From positions 1 through 43,348 of the forward strand of contig CAJTSU010000010.1 of NCBI GenBank assembly GCA_910579055.1: 43,348 nucleotides of DNA, written 5' to 3'. The stretch comes from an uncultured Mailhella sp. Lineage in GTDB: Bacteria > Desulfobacterota > Desulfovibrionia > Desulfovibrionales > Desulfovibrionaceae. Both the position numbers and the translations under genes were made by a program. The notes below the pieces were generated by a model that was not told the origin of the DNA, did not search any database, and saw nothing but the letters and a program-made list of their open reading frames with translations. Position 1 is the first letter of the stretch. The number at the start of each line of letters is the position of its first letter. Below, piece after piece: positions 1 through 8,194 of this stretch.

Positions 1-1
1 C

Positions 2-310
2 AATATCCGCAGACACTTGAGCATTGAGGACTATTCCCGCGTGGACGCCATGATTGCCTTGCGGATGCGCGCCAACGGCCACAGCCGGGAGGCTGTTGAA
101 GAAACCATTCGCGCGTGTGCCCCGACCATCCGCGAAGAACAGGCACACGGGCGCAACTGGCAACGCTACGCCGAACGCACAGCGGAGTATGCCTTCGGCA
201 TGGCCGGAGACAGGGATTTGGCGAGGAACGAGCGGTATCGGGAGCTGTGGAAGAGAGTTGAAGGACGGAGCGTAAAAAGTCAGAAATGGACGATAGTACG
301 GATGCGATAG
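2..310 (+). CDS. C-terminal part of a RepB-primase/MobA-like mobile-element protein (5' end outside window)
   Basis: The frame is open from base 2, and a TTG at 17 is probably not the true start because the similarity to the second copy near 41740 begins upstream of it (NIRRHLSIEDYS here, NVRRHLSIEDYS there). About 102 residues are visible, with the pattern GHSREAVEETIRACAP, then WQRYAERT and AFGMAGDRDLARNERYR. From memory this resembles the C-terminal tail of plasmid or ICE proteins that combine a RepB-like primase or MobA-type relaxase with an accessory domain; no catalytic motif is inside the window. The last residues diverge from the other copy, so the natural C-terminus may be altered. 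The role in mobilisation or replication is an inference from family resemblance. Confidence 0.5.
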   Translation, partial: NIRRHLSIEDYSRVDAMIALRMRANGHSREAVEETIRACAPTIREEQAHGRNWQRYAERTAEYAFGMAGDRDLARNERYRELWKRVEGRSVKSQKWTIVRMR

Positions 311-488
311 AATCTGCCAAATCAACCTTGTGCAGTTTTTACAACTCAACGAATAGAGATGAAAACGTGATAATTGAATTTACCTCGTTATAATGCTTCA
401 ATTGGTTGTTCATCGTTCCCCAAGGGGGGGGCTTGAGTTAGCAGACAACAGTAAAATTCAAGAGAGAGAGACGGTAAACAGCCAATTG

Positions 489-634
489 AAATATTAGGCT
501 CTGTTATACAATCGAGTGTATAGTAAAATCCAATAAACAAAATAAGTTACGCAAGAAATCATGTATGGCTTATGACCTTAAAGTCATATTTTCTTAGGTC
601 TGTAGACTAGATTGTATAACAGAGCCAAATATTA
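489..634. mobile_element. 130-bp MITE-like element with 17-bp terminal inverted repeats and 8-bp target duplication
   Basis: The element proper spans 497-626. Its ends are perfect 17-bp inverted repeats (GGCTCTGTTATACAATC at 497-513 and its complement at 610-626), and similarity continues for about 7 more bases with two mismatches. Both sides are flanked by the identical 8-mer AAATATTA (489-496 and 627-634), as expected for a target-site duplication. The interior carries no ORF but has a small stem at 571-588 (TATGAC/GTCATA). The GGCTCTGTT-type ends and 8-bp duplication fit IS6- or ISL3-group transposition, so this is probably a non-autonomous derivative moved in trans. The family assignment is an inference. 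Confidence 0.8.
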
Positions 635-682
635 TAAATGCACGTTATAGACATATAGTCTTACGCTGAAATGCTCATCCCA

Positions 683-786
683 AATCACTACTGTCCGGCT
701 AACGAAATTTTGGATGACAAAAATAATGTGTAATTACTTTTTTGCGGTTCAAAATGGTTGACAATTTTAGTCGAACAGCAGTGATT
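683..786. repeat. 104-bp inverted-repeat element remnant
   Basis: The left end AATCACTACTGT (683-694) is mirrored by ACAGCAGTGATT (775-786) with one mismatch. Similarity extends inward to about 20 bp (17 of 20 matching). The 80-bp interior has no ORF. The arms are too far apart for a terminator, so a decayed small transposable element is the simplest reading. I could not define a clean target duplication. Confidence 0.45.
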
Positions 787-814
787 CCAAACCATTACCT
801 TATGCTTCTGGAAG

Positions 815-1591
815 TTACTGTTCCCCCGTGAACGGGATCAGCGTCACTTCTCTTTCTTCTTCAGTTTCAGCCAGGTAGTTCCCTAGAAAGACTCCTCGCG
901 GAATGCCTTCCACCTTGCAGTAACAGGCTATGGATTCAGTAAGTTCATTTTTGGCTGCGCAGGCTGAAAAGGGTATATCTCTCAATGTGCCTTTTGCTCC
1001 CAATACAGGATAAGCAAGCTGGCTTTTTTTCGGTACGGCTCCAAGCGGTCCCACGCCGAAGGTGGGTATGTCCGCTTCCAGCACACCAGCAGTGAAACCT
1101 GCCATTTGCCCATCTGTAGGGGCGATTTCCAGCCATAGTCCAATCATGGGATTGAGCAGCGCTCGTATATGGAAAGGAACGGACAGATTGGTTCCTGGTT
1201 TGAATCGGGCAGCCATGAGACGTGCAGCGAAGGGCTCTGGAGAGTGCCAAATTTTTACATGGTTCATGACTGGCGGAAGAATGGGAGCAGGGCCTTCTCC
1301 GCATAATACAACTGCCGTGCCGGGTTGACTTTTCCGGCGGAGAGAGAGGGCGAGTAACGTTATCATGCAAAGCACGTTTTCTGTGAACTCAGCAGGTGCT
1401 CCGGCTATTACCCAAGCCTGTACGGCGGTATCTTCAAGTACTTCAGCAAGCTGCATCCAGTCATTTTTTTGGTTGGCGAGTTCTTTCCAGTGCAGAACAG
1501 CAGTGGCAAAACCTGCCTGGCGAAGTTTGCTTTCTTCCAAGTGGGCCGAATAGTCTCCCATGACACACAGCAGGGCTTTGGGCAGGGGCAT
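815..1591 (-). CDS. Unrecognised T6SS-cluster protein, 258 aa
   Basis: This is the last gene of the minus-strand T6SS series. It starts two bases after the kinase stop (ATG at 1591) and so is probably co-transcribed with it. The protein looks soluble, with no signal peptide or clear membrane segment, and is mixed alpha/beta. A segment near residues 85-115 (AVVLCGEGPAPILPP) and a Gly/Pro-rich stretch near 170-190 stand out. I looked for TagF (DUF2094) features and did not see its usual N-terminus. Position beside PpkA/PppA suggests an accessory or regulatory role in T6SS assembly. No function can be assigned from sequence alone. Confidence 0.75.
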   Translation of the reverse strand: MPLPKALLCVMGDYSAHLEESKLRQAGFATAVLHWKELANQKNDWMQLAEVLEDTAVQAWVIAGAPAEFTENVLCMITLLALSLRRKSQPGTAVVLCGEGPAPILPPVMNHVKIWHSPEPFAARLMAARFKPGTNLSVPFHIRALLNPMIGLWLEIAPTDGQMAGFTAGVLEADIPTFGVGPLGAVPKKSQLAYPVLGAKGTLRDIPFSACAAKNELTESIACYCKVEGIPRGVFLGNYLAETEEEREVTLIPFTGEQ

Positions 1592-1593
1592 GA

Positions 1594-2559
1594 TTATGAC
1601 TCCTTTGCAATCAGGCTGGTATAGAGAGAGGAAAAACAGCGAACGGCGAAATTTCTGGGACGGAAAGCCTCTTCCAGTTCATGTGCGGCAGGGCGCATGG
1701 CGGGATTGAAGGATAGGCCGCGCAGCAGCATTTTTCCTTCAGGAGTATTGCCGATGGACAAATGCGGCGACATTTCAGTATTTCGGGCTTCCAGTGCTGT
1801 ATGCCGGGCAAACGGGTGAATACCTTCGAGCAGTTCGATGATCGTGCAACAGGCGGCGAAGATATCATCGGCAAAAGACGGCGGGCTACCCTCAAGGCGT
1901 TCCGGTGATGCGTGCAAAATGCTGTAGGCCGCCAGCTCTAGGCTGGAGCGCAGACTTTGACTGATAGGGGATGAGGCGTGTCCTGGTTTCGGGAAGACTT
2001 CCGCCGTATTAAAATCGAACAGGACAAGCCTGTTGCCTTTTTCCAGCATGAGATTCGCAGGCTTGATGTCACCATGAGCTATTCCCAGCTCATGCAGCAA
2101 GGTCAACGTTCTGAACAGCTGACGCGCCAGGGGAATGGCTGCCGTTCCCAGTCCGGACGGGGACTGTCCCAGCATGGCATAAAGATTTCTGCCTGTCAGA
2201 AGTTCCATACTGAGACACAATCTGCCTTTTTCCTCATGCAGATCGAATACACGTACTACGCCGGAATGGGAAATATTGCGGGCGATGAAGAATTCTCTGG
2301 CGAGAAGACGACGGGCCACCGGATTCTGTTCATATTTTACGCGCAGTCGTTTGACCGCCACATGAGGAAAACCGTCATCATATTCAAGCCTGAGCAAGTC
2401 TCTGGCCGAATACACTTCACATAACCCGCCAGCCCCAAGCTCCTGCTCAGGTATGAAACGGATAGGTGTATTATCCCCGGATAAAAGTGAAGATCTTTCT
2501 TTACGGCATAGTCGTTCTGTATTTTGTCTTGAGAGGGATTTTTTTTTCTTGGTGCGCAT
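1594..2559 (-). CDS. ppkA: PpkA-like serine/threonine protein kinase, cytoplasmic, 321 aa
   Basis: This is a Hanks-type kinase domain with a Gly-rich loop GAGGLCEVY (about 42-50), the ATP lysine in VAVKRL (K70), a catalytic loop HGDIKPANLM (162-171) and a metal-binding motif DFN (182-184) in place of DFG. In characterised T6SSs, PpkA phosphorylates the FHA protein and PppA reverses this to control firing. This protein is just a kinase domain with a basic N-terminal tail. It lacks the membrane segment and periplasmic von Willebrand-like part of Pseudomonas PpkA, so signal input must differ. A GGGAG ribosome site sits 4 nt before the ATG, and the gene starts 1 nt after the phosphatase stop. Family call is firm; target is inferred from the neighbouring FHA gene. 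Confidence 0.9.
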   Translation of the reverse strand: MRTKKKKSLSRQNTERLCRKERSSLLSGDNTPIRFIPEQELGAGGLCEVYSARDLLRLEYDDGFPHVAVKRLRVKYEQNPVARRLLAREFFIARNISHSGVVRVFDLHEEKGRLCLSMELLTGRNLYAMLGQSPSGLGTAAIPLARQLFRTLTLLHELGIAHGDIKPANLMLEKGNRLVLFDFNTAEVFPKPGHASSPISQSLRSSLELAAYSILHASPERLEGSPPSFADDIFAACCTIIELLEGIHPFARHTALEARNTEMSPHLSIGNTPEGKMLLRGLSFNPAMRPAAHELEEAFRPRNFAVRCFSSLYTSLIAKES

Positions 2560-2560
2560 A

Positions 2561-3313
2561 TTACTCCCCCTGCGACAAAAATACGGTGATCAGGCTCACA
2601 TCATCCGGCTGTGGATAATCAGCCAGAGCCTTCCGTATGCGTTCAGCACACGTATAGGCATTTCCCTGACTCATAAGAGTGTTAAGTTTTGCTTCACCAA
2701 GTATGCTGGTCAATCCGTCCGAGCACAGCAGGAGACGGTCATCGGCTTTCAGGGTGAAGTGTACTTCATCTATTTTTGTGGTGGATACGCCGATGGCATT
2801 GGTAATGATATTTCCCCGCACCATGCGGTACGCTTCCGGTCTGGTCAGCTCTCCATTGTCAATTTTTTCCTGGCGCAACGTGTGATCATGGGTACATTGA
2901 TACAGAACACCATTGCGCATCAGATAACAGCGGCTGTCGCCGGACCAAAGGCAAGCTGCCTGTTCTTCATGCGTCAACAAGACAACAATGGTGCTGGCCG
3001 CAGTACCGGGCCACAGGGCGCGGGAAATCAGAAGTGTATTTGCCTCACTCAGGCAGGAACGGACATTTCGGACATGATTTTCCAGAGAGGTCGCTTCCGG
3101 AAGATCCATAAGTTTTTTTATGAGAAGCCGACTGGCATTTGCCCCGTAAGCGGTACTTCCCACGCCATCTGCCACAGCCCAGCAGCGCCGTTCCGGCCAG
3201 TTGAGAAAAGCATCCTCATTTTTTTGCCTACGTTCTCCCTGCTGCGACCATCCCCATGAGTTAAGCATGACAGAAAAGATACGGCTTTCCTTATGTGCGC
3301 GTGAATCGTTCAC
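2561..3313 (-). CDS. pppA: PP2C-family serine/threonine phosphatase, PppA-like
   Basis: PP2C (PPM) phosphatase domain: an early RxxNEDA motif (QKNEDAF), AVADGVGST with the metal-binding Asp-Gly, a central SGDSRCYLMR block, LLLCSDGLT, and a C-terminal PDDVSLITV with the last metal Asp. About 250 aa, the usual size for PppA, which antagonises PpkA on the FHA protein. The GTG at 3313 overlaps the transglycosylase stop (GTGA) and has GGAGG upstream, so I prefer it; an ATG at 3268 is a possible alternative. It lies between the transglycosylase and kinase genes in one transcription unit. Confidence 0.92.
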   Translation of the reverse strand: MNDSRAHKESRIFSVMLNSWGWSQQGERRQKNEDAFLNWPERRCWAVADGVGSTAYGANASRLLIKKLMDLPEATSLENHVRNVRSCLSEANTLLISRALWPGTAASTIVVLLTHEEQAACLWSGDSRCYLMRNGVLYQCTHDHTLRQEKIDNGELTRPEAYRMVRGNIITNAIGVSTTKIDEVHFTLKADDRLLLCSDGLTSILGEAKLNTLMSQGNAYTCAERIRKALADYPQPDDVSLITVFLSQGE

Positions 3314-4368
3314 TGGCCTATCCTCCGCATGGTGGGAACGGTTCTTGCCCCTTTATGAGGAAAAGATGGCTGGCGAGCAGACGTCCTTTCTTTCTGGACA
3401 GAGGAGGGAGAAAGCGAGGACGGTTGATGGGGTTGTGTTTTTGCACCCCGGGGACTTAAATAGCCGTTGGCCGTCATGACGGCGGCGGCAGCGACAAACT
3501 GGGGAACAAAGCGCAGTGTTTCCTGCGGAACAGTATTTCTGCTGGCAACGGACAATTCAGCCAAACTCGTTGCGCCGCATTTGCGCAGAAAGGACTTCAT
3601 GGCTCCTTCTCCACAATTGTAAGCGGCAAGGGCCAGAGGCCAGTCCTGAAAATACTCGTTGAGCCAGCGTAGATAGCGGGTTGCAGCCTCCGTAGATTTA
3701 CGGGGATCGAGGCGTTCATCTTGTACAGCGTTGACTACCAGCCCGAAACGGCGTGCCGTTGCAGGCATAAGCTGCCATAAACCGACGGCCCCGACCGGTG
3801 AAACGGCTTGAGGTTCAAATGCGCTTTCAACCAGAGGAAGAGCTGCCAGTTCAGACGGCAATGCCTGTTCTTCCAGAATTGAGGAAATCATGGGAAGAAA
3901 AAGGGCTGCGCGTTCCAGAACCCGCCTGGTCACTGCCTTCTGTGTGACAGTGAGCCGATATATGTATTCCCGCATGACTTCCTGCTCTGATGGAGGAAGC
4001 CATGCGGAAACGGGAGAACATAACGCAGAGGGAATACGAGCGGAGAAGCTGCTCTGTGCGGCGAGTTTGGCATGTTCTTCTTTTGTAAACGGCATCCAAA
4101 GTGTGGCTACATCCGCCATACGTCGGGGAGGCCGGATCGTCTGCCCTCCGAAGGGAGGAAGATACTCCCGGCGAATGGTGATTGCACGGGAAGACGGCGT
4201 TTCGTTGATTTCTGGCGACATTTCGGTCACACAGCCTGTCAGAGCGACAAGCGACAGACAACTACAGATTGTCCAGCATGAGGCAAATATTTTGCCTTGG
4301 CTGATTCCCGTTTGGCGTTGAATAATTGGGGTTACGCCGTTTTTGTAGGAGACGCCGGTATATGCCAT
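3310..4368 (-). CDS. Membrane-bound lytic transglycosylase lipoprotein (SLT domain)
   Basis: The likely start is the ATG at 4368, with AAGGA 5 nt upstream; an in-frame TTG at 4380 is less likely. An N-terminal hydrophobic stretch ends in a lipobox-like ALTGC (Cys about 46). The SLT/MltD-like domain spans about residues 150-280: LPLVESAF carries the catalytic Glu (about 181), followed by GAVGLWQLMPATARRFGL and AAYNCGEG. It would cleave peptidoglycan strands in the periplasm. T6SSs need local wall opening for TssJLM assembly (MltE does this in enteroaggregative E. coli), and this in-operon enzyme is the natural candidate. The last 60 residues are Pro/Ser/Arg-rich and probably disordered. Confidence 0.88.
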   Translation of the reverse strand: MAYTGVSYKNGVTPIIQRQTGISQGKIFASCWTICSCLSLVALTGCVTEMSPEINETPSSRAITIRREYLPPFGGQTIRPPRRMADVATLWMPFTKEEHAKLAAQSSFSARIPSALCSPVSAWLPPSEQEVMREYIYRLTVTQKAVTRRVLERAALFLPMISSILEEQALPSELAALPLVESAFEPQAVSPVGAVGLWQLMPATARRFGLVVNAVQDERLDPRKSTEAATRYLRWLNEYFQDWPLALAAYNCGEGAMKSFLRKCGATSLAELSVASRNTVPQETLRFVPQFVAAAAVMTANGYLSPRGAKTQPHQPSSLSPSSVQKERTSARQPSFPHKGARTVPTMRRIGQ

Positions 4369-4404
4369 ATTTTCCTTCAAGGATTTGTTCGCAGAAAAAG
4401 CCGC

Positions 4405-4641
4405 TTATTTTTTTAGAGTGGCTTTGCGTGTTTTGAAAATGGCATCTACAAGCATGTCAGCCGTTGCATTTTCATACATTTCATCAATAAGCTCCGAGGG
4501 GAGACATAAGACAAACTTTCCAAACTCCTCACGCGATAGGTTACATTTTTTCCAGATACGCAACGAGTCATATTGCTTGCGCGACATGCGAAGCCATGCC
4601 CATGGTTTTGTATCTTTATTGTTGTTTACTACCATACCCAT
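4405..4641 (-). CDS. Small hypothetical protein, 78 aa
   Basis: An ORF follows tssM closely (tssM stop 4646), with ATG codons at 4641 and 4635; an upstream in-frame TTG at 4692 would overlap tssM. No strong ribosome site was seen. The predicted product is basic and helical (motifs KPWAWLRMSRKQYDSLR, FVLCLPSELIDEMYEN) with no membrane segment. I do not recognise a family. It sits where the cluster turns from membrane-complex genes to the transglycosylase, and could be a small accessory protein or a non-functional filler ORF. Confidence 0.4.
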   Translation of the reverse strand: MGMVVNNNKDTKPWAWLRMSRKQYDSLRIWKKCNLSREEFGKFVLCLPSELIDEMYENATADMLVDAIFKTRKATLKK

Positions 4642-4645
4642 TAGC

Positions 4646-7600
4646 TCATTGCAGAATAGCTGGTAGCGTGAAGGAACAAACCGTTGGATCAAAGGGGTTC
4701 AGCTTGTTTCTGAACTGAATCAGAAATTGAGCCCAGCTGCCATTTTGCCGTATTTCTATGAGACAGGTATTGTTTTCCTGTTTCTTGATGGTGCCAGCTT
4801 GTAGAATACGAAAGACCGCCCAATCGCCGCGCGCGTCATGGCGCTGGGATATGCCGTTAAGATCCGTCATTTCCAACCATGCGCGGCTGTGGTTGGCAGG
4901 CCATGAGAAATTGTTGCCCTGCACCATGCCGTGCCAATAGCTTACTGTTTCGTTATCCATGGCAAAGGTCACCTGTTTCATGGAAGCATCAAGCGCATAC
5001 GGTTCCATCGTGAAGTTGATGCCCAGTTCCCGCCCGGATGAGAAGAACGCGCTTTGCACACGGTTGGCTCGCGTTAGTTGGGTCAGTGCTTGGGATGAGA
5101 GAGGTAGCGTCCGTCCCATGATACTGCGGAGTGTACCGTTACTGTTGGTAAATGGACGCAGATACGCGTCATAGAAGCTGTCAAGCGTGCCCCCGGCCCG
5201 GAAAAAGGAGCTGAAGGCATCGAGACTGACATCATGGTCGGTTTGACTGTTGAAAGGGTAATAGTGGCTGAGATCGCGCTCATAAAGCTGCACGACGCGT
5301 TGCCTGTAGGACTGATTGATGTAGTCCGCAGCAAGAGACAGCATACGCCGCAACGAACCTGAGGGAACGCTTTCATACCAGCCCCGTACAGGAGGAGGCA
5401 ACTTTCCTGCCGCGCTTTCCAGCTCGCGCAGGGTTTCATCCTTGGTATCCGCGATTTCCAGCAGTGCCGTAAAAACACGCTGGGCAGGATCGTCGCTGCT
5501 GTGCAGCTTTGTCAGATATGTACCGGTATCAACCATAGCGTCATGCGCGGCCTTGAGTGCGGGGGCGGCATTGCCATCAGCGTCGATCAGGCTGACAAGC
5601 GGAAGAAAATACTGGCGCACCGCTCGTGCATCTTTCTGTGCTTCAGCCCGAGCCTTGGCCGTGACCGCCGCCAGCTTGTCGGCGGCACTTTGGGTGACGG
5701 CTCTGCCGACCTGTGCGCCGAGTACGCCTCCCACCTTTCGGGCGGCCTGGTTCTGTGCCTGTGCCGCAAGGGTACTGGCCACCGGATCGGCCTCGGTCTC
5801 CGCAAGAATAAGATTTGTGTTGTCCCGTACCTCCCTTAAAACCAGAGTTACTGGAGATATGCCCGCCGTCAGACTTTCCGCAGTCTTTGCGGCGGCAGAA
5901 AGAGTCCTGGGACTCGGCACATTAAGTTTACGAACAGCTTCTGTCCAGAAGCTGGTGTAATCGCGGAAGTACATGGCTCGGACATCTCTGTAAATGCGAT
6001 CCATGTCCAGAGAGCTGAGCGTGAGAGGATTGGAACCAAAAATCCAGCTGTCGTCAGTCATGCTTCGGATAATGGCAGGACAGCGTTCCACGCAGTATTC
6101 TTCATATCCTTTCCGGGTATAAAGGTAGGGAATGGGGTAGGTGTCGCCGTCAAACGGCGACATGCTTTCCCCCAGGCTGGTTCTGAAGGTGAAAGGTGGC
6201 TTGCCGTTTTCCTGCGCCTCTTCCTTCATCTGTTGGTATGCCAGTTCAGCCAGGGGAACCTTCAACAGAGCTTGGCGTGCCTTGTCTAGTAGAGCCTGAT
6301 TAGGCTCCATTGGACGAATGCCGTGGCGTATGGCGTAGTCCATATGGCGCGCCAGAGCGTCCTGTGTTGCTGCGTCCCCCATAAACTGGGAAGACCATTG
6401 GCGCTCCAGCCAGTCGGAAATGAAGTCCCGTTTGATATGTTTCGGTTCGCACAGCATGAGATAGGCACGCAGAGCTGGCTTAAGCTCTCCGACATTTGTC
6501 AGTGACTGTTCGATTTTTTGTGCGGCTGTCTGGCGCACCTGTGGAAGTAGGCGATCGTTGAGTTCCCCAAGATACGCAGCTTGCGCGGCCTGTCCGACAG
6601 CATTGCCTTGATACAGACCCAGCCCATATGAAATACTGGAATCTTCTTCGGGGTTGTAAACATAGAGCGTTTTTTCAATCGTACCCAACTCGGGCAATAA
6701 AGCTTTCGCATCTGAAGGCTGTGGAACAGCCCTGCGCTGCTCCTCAAAAGTCGAATGCAGTTCGGCGATGGATTCAATATTCAGGTAGTTGTTTATGAAG
6801 CTGATGCCCAGGAAGGTCGCCAGAAAAAGAAACAGAGCTGTGGCCGCAAGCTGCAGTCCGTGACGGCGCAAACGGAGTGCCCAGAGGTGTTCCTTGTCCG
6901 AACCAGCCAGACTTGCTTCTGGAATAACGCAATCCTGCAAGAGACGAAGGATGAAGAAACCTTTCGCATAATCTCCCTGAGAGGGCTGAAAACCTGTCTG
7001 GAATGCAAGCTCTCCTCCTCTGGCGGCGGATTTGAGTACATCCTGGGAGGACAGGGCGCTGGTGAAAAAGAAGCCTCGGAACATGACGGGCCTGTGATAG
7101 CGTGAAGGCCCCAAAGCCTCCGCGATGAAATCCTCGATATTCGGTGCAAGCGCAGCCAGTTCCTGCGGGAAGCGGAAAATTTCTCCCCGGGCCGTCATAT
7201 CCCGTTCCTGATGAATTTTGGAAATGATCTGCGCATTTAGGGTCTGAAACATTTCCGCCGTTTCTTTGCGCAGGTTGCCCACATCCATGCTGAGTCCGCT
7301 TCCGGCGGGACAACCGAACATCTGTTCGCGTTCCACACGGGGCAACTGGGCAAAAAATTGGGCAAAACCGGGGATCACGTCGCATTTCGTGAACACCAGA
7401 AAAACCGGAACATGGGTTCGCAGAGCCTGAAGCGCTTCGCTCAGCCGTTCCCGGATGGTGCGGGCGATGTGTTCTCGCCGGGCAACATCGGCATCCATAA
7501 TATCGCGCATGCTTATGCAGACAATGATGCCGTTGGCGGGTCTGGCGGGGCGGGAGTGAAAGATCCGTTTCAGGAGTAGTTGCCACAGATTATTTTGCCC

Positions 7601-8194
7601 GCTTTCGCGGCGGCTATCCGTGTAACCTCCGGGAGTATCGACGAACACAGCCTGATTGGCGAACATCGTTTCGCAACGTGTTGTCGCCTTTAACTGATAG
7701 AGATGGCGATCCGCCTGCTCATTAAACGGAAACTGTAGACCGGAATTAAGCAGGAACGAGGTCTTACCACAGTTTTCCGGGCCGATGATGAGAAACCAGG
7801 GCAGACTATAGCGTGACCGGCTACCTCCGCCGTAGAAATTTGAATGCGTGACAATGCGGATAGCATTTTTGATTTTGTCCCTGATGTAGTCACGCTCTTC
7901 CCGTACGACAGTTCGTGCCTGTTCCCTCTGCTCAGCGGCAGCCGCTTTTTCCGGATCGGCGAGTTCTTTTCTTCTGCGGCGTGAATAAAAGATGGCGACA
8001 AACAACCCCCACAGAAATACCAGAACTAATGTGGCTATCAGCCTTGATATGACGCTTTCCAGAACCTTGTGTTCCGCAATGGCGATATAAGGCCCCAAAA
8101 ACCATACGAGCAGGACGAAAAACGACATCAATGCAAGAGCGAGAACCCAGGGGGCTGTCAGCGCGTTTTTGAGCGCCCGGAGAAATGCTCTCAT
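4646..8194 (-). CDS. tssM: TssM (IcmF) inner-membrane T6SS protein, 1182 aa
   Basis: The start is taken at the ATG at 8194, overlapping the tssL stop as ATGA; upstream in-frame codons belong to tssL sequence. Two N-terminal membrane helices (about 17-34 and 46-70) precede a cytoplasmic NTPase-like domain with Walker A GPENCGKT (about 138-145) and FVDTPGGYTD. A third hydrophobic segment lies near residue 455 (LAATALFLFLATFLGISF), followed by the long periplasmic IcmF-related part and a C-terminal domain that contacts TssJ in known systems. Length is normal for the family. TssM forms the transenvelope channel with TssL and TssJ. Confidence 0.97.
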   Translation of the reverse strand: MRAFLRALKNALTAPWVLALALMSFFVLLVWFLGPYIAIAEHKVLESVISRLIATLVLVFLWGLFVAIFYSRRRRKELADPEKAAAAEQREQARTVVREERDYIRDKIKNAIRIVTHSNFYGGGSRSRYSLPWFLIIGPENCGKTSFLLNSGLQFPFNEQADRHLYQLKATTRCETMFANQAVFVDTPGGYTDSRRESGQNNLWQLLLKRIFHSRPARPANGIIVCISMRDIMDADVARREHIARTIRERLSEALQALRTHVPVFLVFTKCDVIPGFAQFFAQLPRVEREQMFGCPAGSGLSMDVGNLRKETAEMFQTLNAQIISKIHQERDMTARGEIFRFPQELAALAPNIEDFIAEALGPSRYHRPVMFRGFFFTSALSSQDVLKSAARGGELAFQTGFQPSQGDYAKGFFILRLLQDCVIPEASLAGSDKEHLWALRLRRHGLQLAATALFLFLATFLGISFINNYLNIESIAELHSTFEEQRRAVPQPSDAKALLPELGTIEKTLYVYNPEEDSSISYGLGLYQGNAVGQAAQAAYLGELNDRLLPQVRQTAAQKIEQSLTNVGELKPALRAYLMLCEPKHIKRDFISDWLERQWSSQFMGDAATQDALARHMDYAIRHGIRPMEPNQALLDKARQALLKVPLAELAYQQMKEEAQENGKPPFTFRTSLGESMSPFDGDTYPIPYLYTRKGYEEYCVERCPAIIRSMTDDSWIFGSNPLTLSSLDMDRIYRDVRAMYFRDYTSFWTEAVRKLNVPSPRTLSAAAKTAESLTAGISPVTLVLREVRDNTNLILAETEADPVASTLAAQAQNQAARKVGGVLGAQVGRAVTQSAADKLAAVTAKARAEAQKDARAVRQYFLPLVSLIDADGNAAPALKAAHDAMVDTGTYLTKLHSSDDPAQRVFTALLEIADTKDETLRELESAAGKLPPPVRGWYESVPSGSLRRMLSLAADYINQSYRQRVVQLYERDLSHYYPFNSQTDHDVSLDAFSSFFRAGGTLDSFYDAYLRPFTNSNGTLRSIMGRTLPLSSQALTQLTRANRVQSAFFSSGRELGINFTMEPYALDASMKQVTFAMDNETVSYWHGMVQGNNFSWPANHSRAWLEMTDLNGISQRHDARGDWAVFRILQAGTIKKQENNTCLIEIRQNGSWAQFLIQFRNKLNPFDPTVCSFTLPAILQ

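Larger units (their letters stand above)
311..814. other. Non-coding flank with two mobile-element footprints
   Basis: No convincing gene is present between the mobile-element gene fragment and the end of the T6SS cluster. The stretch is AT-rich. It contains a G8 run at 424-431, the MITE-like element (489-634) and a second inverted repeat (683-786). No clear T-tailed terminator for the T6SS operon was found directly after position 815 on the minus strand. Confidence 0.6.

Noticed and set aside
372..397. AATTGAA/TTCAATT inverted repeat as terminator
   Set aside because: A seven-base AT-only stem with a long loop and no T tail is weak and could be chance.
815..1591. TagF identity for the last T6SS gene
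   Set aside because: The expected TagF N-terminal features are absent, so the gene is left unnamed.
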